From assembly GCA_016946835.1 (NCBI GenBank), contig JACVTC010000031.1, positions 1,145,001 to 1,172,500 on the forward strand: a DNA stretch of 27,500 nucleotides. The letters run 5' to 3'. The translations under genes were made by a program, and so were the position numbers. Origin of the DNA: Neocallimastix lanati (nom. inval.). Its lineage: Eukaryota > Neocallimastigomycota > Neocallimastigomycetes > Neocallimastigales > Neocallimastigaceae. Positions within the stretch are counted from its first letter, which is position 1. Each line of letters starts with the position of its first letter. The notes under the pieces are model-generated. The model was not told the origin of the DNA. It did not search any database and was given only the letters and a program-made list of their open reading frames with translations. This document shows, in pieces, positions 22,748 to 27,500 of the stretch.

Positions 22748-25267
22748 ATGTTATCTATATTGATTTATACAAACAGCTCATATTTTTACTTTACAATTAT
22801 TTTCTTTGTATACATTTTATTATATATTTATTAAATAATAAACTTAAATTTAAAAGTATAATCTTTTTTTTTTTTTTTTTTTTTTTTATAAAAAATAAAA
22901 TAAATTTTTTTTTTTTTTTTTTATTTTTTCTCAAATAAATATATATATATATATAATATATTATATAATATTAAATAATAAAAAATGTATTCATTAATTA
23001 TTCAATAAGAGTATATTGAATGGATCTTAACAACAAATAGTTATTAGATCTGGTAAAGTAGTAATATATTAATATATTAATAGATATATATTCATTTTTT
23101 TTGTAAATAAATAGAAATATATTTTTTTGTATTAATCATAAAATCCTTTATATAGTAAATTATTATCATAATTAAAATTTCCAAATATGGTAATTTTTTT
23201 TTTTTTTTTTTTTACATTATTCTAACTGTAACATTCGTTAATATTATTATTACTATTTATATTTATAATACTATTTCGATATCAATTTACTATTATTTCA
23301 ATATTTTTATTACTCTATATTATAAAAATAATATGTATCTTTTTTTACACTATAACATTCTCTTTTAAATTTAACTGACTAAGAATAAAGCACCTTTAAT
23401 GTAGTTACAAAAGTATTTATACAGAATTTATATTTTAGTATTTTTTTTTTTTTTTTTCATCTCTTTATAAATCCATTGAATTATAAAATTCATTAAAATA
23501 TAACAAATATTATATAATAATTATTATTATTATTATTATTATATTTATGAATTATATAGTTTATAAATTTTCTAAAAAGAAAAAAAAAAACATGTTGTGA
23601 CACATTATGATTTGAATCTTACTTAACTCATAAAAATTATATATATCTATATAATTTTTTTCAATTATTTTTTTTATGTTATTTTTAATAAATATATTTA
23701 GTTATGGAATGCACTTAAATTTTAATGCAGGCTCGTGATTCCATATTAAAATTTATATATATACATTTAAAAAAAAAAAGATGAATATTAAATTTTTTTT
23801 TTTTTATAAAACATTATACATATTTTAATGGTTATTGCTTTATAATTTAATAGATTAAAAAATAAAAATTTCCTCATAAATTAAATTATTAATACTTTAA
23901 AATATTAATATATTTCGATTATTATTATTATTATATATGAAGAATGTAACTATTTTTTTTTTTTCTTTTTTTAAAAAAAAAAAATCAGAATAATGTTAAT
24001 ATAAAATCTTGTTTAAAATTATTAATATTTTTTTTTTTTTTTTTTTTTTTAAAAAAATAAAAAGAAAGAAAAAAAATTAAAATTTACCATATTTGGAATT
24101 TTTAATTACAATCCATAATTTTATTTTATTTTATTACATGAGGATTTTATTACATTAATAATTTATATATTTATTTAATTATTATTATTATTATTATTTT
24201 TTGTTACATTATCAATTTTACTTTTTTTTTTTTTACTTATTTTATCAAAATTTTACAGAAAATAAAATATAATAATAAAAAAAAAAAAAAAAAAAAAAAA
24301 AAACTTACTCTAATTAAGCCAATATTTCAAAGTCTAATATTAAATTCCAATTTCTTACATCTTTAAAAATGGCTATATAATTCATAAGAATATATATTTA
24401 AAATAAATATTATTTTCTCTAGTAGTTTAAATTCATGTTATATAATTTATTATAATTATTATTATTTCTTTTTTAATGAATTCCTTAAAATATTAACCAT
24501 GCTTATTACATTTCCAAAACAATCCTGTGTAATAAATTTAAATCATAAATTATTATTATTTTTTTATTATTATTGTTATTTTTATTTTTTTTTATTTTGT
24601 AAATAAAATACAATTTATGGTGAATTATTGTAATTTAAAAAAATTTCCAAAATGAGGTAAACTTTATAATTTTTTTTTTTTTTTTTTTTTTTTACTTTAC
24701 GTTATCATTACAACGTAATTTGTGAATTACAAAAATTGAGATCATTACTACTACTATTATTATTATATTTAGAGTATTTTTTTTTTTTTTTTTTTTTTGT
24801 ATTATTATTGTATATTTACATTATTACTATTATTATTAAACTAGGAAGAAAATATACATAAATTACTTTACTTTTGCAATTTGCTGAAAGTATTAAAAAA
24901 AAAAAAATTAATTGCATTATCATTGAAAATAGAATAATATATTATAAAAATTTAAAGAAATTAAAAATATTAGGAAATGTAATTTTTAAATTATTTCTAC
25001 CAAAAAAAAAGTTAATATAATATAATAAAATGATGAAAAAAAAAATAATAATAACAAAATAATAATAATAATAATAATAAAGAATAATAATAAAAAAAAT
25101 GAATGAAAATTTTAAAGTAATTTATGATTTTATGTGATGTAATTCGAAATTATTTCTAACAAAAAAATACACATATATTTAAATAGTGAATAGTTAATAT
25201 TTTTTGAATAAATTTGATATTTAATAAAAATGTGGTGATAAGGTAGTACCCCATAAAAATGAATAAT
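22748..25267. other. Low-complexity intergenic stretch
   Basis: Mostly T and A runs with (ATT)n near 23520-23545 and 24180-24198. A brief GC-richer spot at 23700-23750 (TGCAGGCTCGTGATTCC) is unexplained. No coding sequence was found. Confidence 0.6.
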
Positions 25268-25435
25268 ATGATGTTCATTAAATCCTTTTTTTTTTCTCGG
25301 GAAACCAACAGAAATAATTATAAGGAACTTCAATTTCGGATGGGATTTACTGTGGACGAAGAACCTTTATTACTTAACTATTTTAGGGGGGGTAAGATGA
25401 ACTGTGAACTCGAATTTGAACTGGAACTAGTATAA
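25268..25435 (+). pseudogene. Short ORF or relic with GAACT-type hexamer repeat, 55 codons
   Basis: From ATG 25268 the frame is open to TAA 25433-25435. The first part is a T-run-encoded Phe stretch; the rest is coding-like (NNYKELQFRMGFTVDEEP, then LLLNYFRGGKMNC). The end, CELEFELELV, is encoded by a cryptic hexamer repeat (TGAACT, GTGAACT, CGAATT, TGAACT, GGAACT; 25398-25429). No family was recognised. It could be a tiny gene, an exon or a mobile-element relic. Confidence 0.35.
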
Positions 25436-25480
25436 CAGAGGGTTTTTTTTTTCTTTACCATATTGATGCAATATTGATTT

Positions 25481-25522
<42 letters not shown>

Positions 25523-25656
25523 TATTACTAAATGAATGGGTACAATATTGATGATGTATTAAAATAATTTAATTGGATTCTGGAACATTCAACTCAAAAT
25601 TCTTTAATAGAAAAAAAAATTTTTTTTTCTCAATTGTCTTTATACCCTAATACTGA

Positions 25657-25686
25657 TTTTTTTTTTTTTTAGAGTAGGAATAAACT
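25657..25686 (-). mobile_element. Second copy of the short poly-A-tailed retroposon 3' end
   Basis: On the minus strand, AGTTTATTCCTACTCT followed by about 14 A. It differs by one base in 16 from the body of the element at 17519-17534. No clear target-site duplication is visible here. Confidence 0.55.
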
Positions 25687-25719
25687 TTTATTTATTATTA
25701 TTTATTTATTATAAAAAAT

Positions 25720-25816
25720 TTTACATGAAATATTTTATATTATTATTTTTATTTATTTATTAATTTTTATTTATTAAAAAAAAAAAAATTTACATGAAAT
25801 ATTTTATATTATTATT
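25720..25816. repeat. Direct repeat, 28 bp, 69-bp period
   Basis: A 28-bp string starting TTTACATGAAATATTTTA is found at 25720-25747 and 25789-25816, each preceded by TTTATTTATT-like sequence and an A run. This is a local tandem duplication. Confidence 0.85.
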
Positions 25817-25839
25817 AAAAAAAAAAAAAAAAAATCTAC

Positions 25840-25960
25840 ATTATGAGATTTCAAGACGAAAGGGGGACCTTTAACTCTTTCCATTCATTAATGATAACAC
25901 TTTAAGGCAATCCTCTGATACCTATTTGTTTTTATTGAAAAAAATTTTTTTAAATCAAAT
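25840..25960 (+). pseudogene. Possible short coding relic
   Basis: This GC-richer island reads MRFQDERGTFNSFHSLMITL from ATG 25843 to TAA 25903. A shifted frame continues with NDNTLRQSSDTYLFLL. This pattern of coherent text across a frame change suggests decayed coding sequence, but it is short. Confidence 0.25.
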
Positions 25961-26095
25961 TTCAATCCATACTTTAATTTGTTCAATCCAGAAAAAAACA
26001 AACAAATTTAATTCAAACTTCTATTATTGAATTGCTCTGATTAAAGAGATTACTTGTGTGTAATGAACATATATCCTCAGTAAAAAAAAAAAAAA

Positions 26096-26122
26096 AACTT
26101 CCAAATTTCTCTAGGAAGTTTA
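26096..26122. other. Hairpin-forming inverted repeat
   Basis: Arms AAACTTCC and GGAAGTTT are separated by 11 nt. The stem contains G/C pairs, unlike most palindromes here. No function is evident. Confidence 0.4.
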
Positions 26123-26182
26123 TTTATTTTTGTCTGTGTAATTTTTATCTCTATGCTTTTTTTTTTTTCAATTTTTTTTTTA

Positions 26183-26206
26183 TTTTACTAATAACTATTA
26201 GTAAAA
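26183..26206. repeat. Perfect palindrome, 11-bp arms
   Basis: Arms TTTTACTAATA and TATTAGTAAAA are separated by AC. Next to it, ACTAATTATTATGATC and ACTAATTATGATC flank a short A run (26210-26247). Confidence 0.8.
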
Positions 26207-26236
26207 ATAACTAATTATTATGATCAAAAAAAAAAA

Positions 26237-26449
26237 CTAATTATGATCTCCTTCTTCTCCTTCAGAGGCATTGGAATCCCTACTAAAATGTCTTACTGTG
26301 TGATCAGCGTTGATGCTCTTTGGTTAGTTTGCACTTATACCATCGGAATAGCCACCCTTGGCAAGTCCTAGCCCTTGGCACATTTTCCGTAAAGAGAGCC
26401 GCAGAATCACACCAAGAATGGCTTTTTTAGAATAATCCCCAGAAATGAT
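26237..26449 (-). pseudogene. Relic ORF, mobile-element-like, copy D (SAP-like segment and FSRD motif)
   Basis: One minus-strand frame is open from 26449 to the TAG at 26239-26237, about 70 codons, broken only by a TAA at 26326-26324. It reads LSLRKMCQGLGLAKGGYSDG, which resembles the L-x-x-x-C-x-x-x-G-L-x-x-x-G core of SAP domains (weak match by eye), then NADHTVRHFSRDSNASEGEE and the stop. The FSRD motif is shared with 22034-22075. The conserved end followed by an acidic stretch suggests a C-terminus of a repeated protein. Composition differs sharply from the flanks. Confidence 0.5.
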
Positions 26450-26460
26450 TTAGTTATTAA

Positions 26461-26500
26461 ACAAAACAAAACAAAACAAAATAAAAAAAAAAAAAAAAAA
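26461..26500. repeat. (CAAAA)4 plus A run
   Basis: Four ACAAA units are followed by about 18 A. It is the reverse complement of the TTTTG repeat at 8941. Confidence 0.9.
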
Positions 26501-26712
26501 ACATCCACATTCCTTTTTATAATTTAAGTCAATAATGTCTGCATCTCTTCCACCAAGAAGGAAGTTTATTTAATTGGTATCACATCACATATATATTTAC
26601 ATGCTCATTATTCAGAAAATTACTGATATTAACATGATTTTCACCAATTGACCTATTTACTACATTATTAGTAACAATACTATTATTTTTCACTATCACT
26701 AATATTATAATT

Positions 26713-26960
26713 TTAATTTTCATTAACAATATTATTATTACTATTAACTACATTATTCCTATTGTTATTATTATTAATATTATACTCTTTGTTACCGCTA
26801 TCAGATTCAGTACTTGATTCTACATGATTCATATTTGCGACTATATTACATTTACATTACCATCCATTACTATTTGATATTGGACAATATTGGCTAATTT
26901 ACAAACAATTTTTTCATAATAAAGAATTTCAATATCCTTAAAAAATATTTCATTCGAAAT
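26713..26960 (-). pseudogene. Relic ORF with frame change, Asn-rich C-terminal part
   Basis: On the minus strand 39 codons are open (26960-26844: NEIFFKDIEILYYEKIVCKL, then ANIVQYQIVMDGN), ending at TAG 26843-26841. An overlapping frame continues from 26841 with VANMNHVESSTESDSGNKEY and an Asn-rich run to TAA at 26715-26713. A single frameshift would join them. Unknown family; Asn-rich low complexity is common in AT-rich eukaryotes. Confidence 0.45.
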
Positions 26961-27023
26961 TCACGGAAAAGATAACATTTTAGAAAAAAAAAAAAAAACC
27001 AACGTTCAAATTGAGGATTACTA

Positions 27024-27320
27024 TGTTTTTTTTTTTTTTTTTTCTATAACAATAAGGACATCGTTCTAGACAGTCATCTTCAATCCTATTGGCGAGGGGG
27101 GAGGGGAGCTTTGGCAACATGAGCATCGAAAATCGAAAAATTTTTATTCATTTCTGACATGAAATACCCATCAGGAAAGCAAATGCTAAAATATATTCAG
27201 GATACTTAAAGTTGAGCTTGACGTCATTTTCTAGTTTTCTCAAATTCATTTTTCTTATAAGCCTTAGCCTTAAATTGATTTTTTCCTGTCATATCCCTAT
27301 CCCAGTAAAAGTAAAAGTTT
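27024..27320 (-). pseudogene. Relic ORF broken by frame changes, with a C-x4-C-P-Y-C motif
   Basis: Successive minus-strand frames read YWDRDMTGKNQFKAKAYKKN (27307-27227, stop TGA), then NDVKLNFKYPEYILAFAFLM (27228-27151), NKNFSIFDAHVAKAPLPP (27151-27089) and RIEDDCLERCPYCYRKK (27087 on, then an A run). Each piece begins within a few bases of the previous stop, as expected for one old gene with small indels. The last piece looks like half of a zinc-binding cluster. It may belong to the same relic as 26713-26960 and 27367-27483. Confidence 0.45.
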
Positions 27321-27366
27321 AAAATTGCCTTTTTTTTTTTTTTTTTTTTTTTTCGATGGAAATTTA

Positions 27367-27483
27367 TCAAATTTGTCTGCTAACTATTTTTTTACTTTCT
27401 TTATCCAATGCATGACGTCTAATAACGTGATATATCTCTTAGCAAAACGGAGATAATTCAATTCGAATTTTTCCATTTTTTTC
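27367..27483 (-). pseudogene. Relic ORF at right edge
   Basis: The minus-strand frame from 27483 to TGA 27369-27367 reads EKNGKIRIELSPFC, then a TAA (27441-27439), then EIYHVIRRHALDKESKKIVS. The sequence is non-AT-biased. It precedes the 27024-27320 pieces on the same strand across an A26 run, so it may be the upstream part of one decayed gene that continues beyond the window. Confidence 0.4.
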
Positions 27484-27500
27484 TTAAGAAACAATCTTCA

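Noticed and set aside
22729-22938. 69-codon ORF on the plus strand
   Set aside because: Starts at TTG and is mostly T-run-encoded Phe.
25130-25333. 67-codon ORF on the minus strand
   Set aside because: It overlaps the more coding-like plus-strand frame at 25268-25435 and otherwise uses AT-only codons.

Overview
This is eukaryotic nuclear DNA with extremely AT-rich non-coding sequence: A/T runs up to 43 nt, (AAT)n, (TA)n, and about 15 kb with almost no genes. Genes have short introns with GTAAT/GTATT-like donors and AG acceptors. Very high AT, low gene density, spliceosomal introns and a fungal-type HDEL signal fit an anaerobic gut fungus (Neocallimastigomycota) best. A dictyostelid is possible but less likely, because those genomes are gene-dense. 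The assignment is inference; no rRNA or marker gene is present.

Layout. (1) 1-1639, minus strand: the 5' part of a Nup133-type nucleoporin gene, four exons in the window, running off the left edge. (2) 1640-2499: AT-rich divergent intergenic region. (3) 2500-7957, plus strand: an eight-exon gene for a protein of about 1285 residues with a signal peptide, VIT domain, VWA domain with complete MIDAS, three tandem DGS-type repeats, a long charged tail and a C-terminal HDEL. The exon chain, including a 21-nt microexon, was rebuilt by hand from frame continuity and VIT/VWA family pattern. (4) 7958-13496: low-complexity desert with one possible three-way-junction fold at 8823-8896. (5) 13497-13709, minus strand: a convincing but unrecognised 70-aa ORF. 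(6) 13710-22020: desert of microsatellites, homopolymers, a ~173-bp tandem duplication and a short poly-A-tailed insertion with target-site duplication at 17467-17548. (7) 22020-27500: small, more GC-rich islands holding broken reading frames, read as decayed mobile-element coding sequence. Two of them share an N-D-H-S/T-V-R-x-F-S-R-D motif, and a second copy of the 17.5-kb insertion's 3' end lies at 25657-25686.

The two identified genes are divergent but have no obvious shared function: one is nuclear-pore scaffold, the other is predicted to be an ER-lumen protein. The most notable observation is that second gene: VIT/VWA proteins are known as secreted (ITIH type) or cytosolic (VWA5A, PARP4 types), whereas this one carries both an ER entry signal and an ER retrieval signal.
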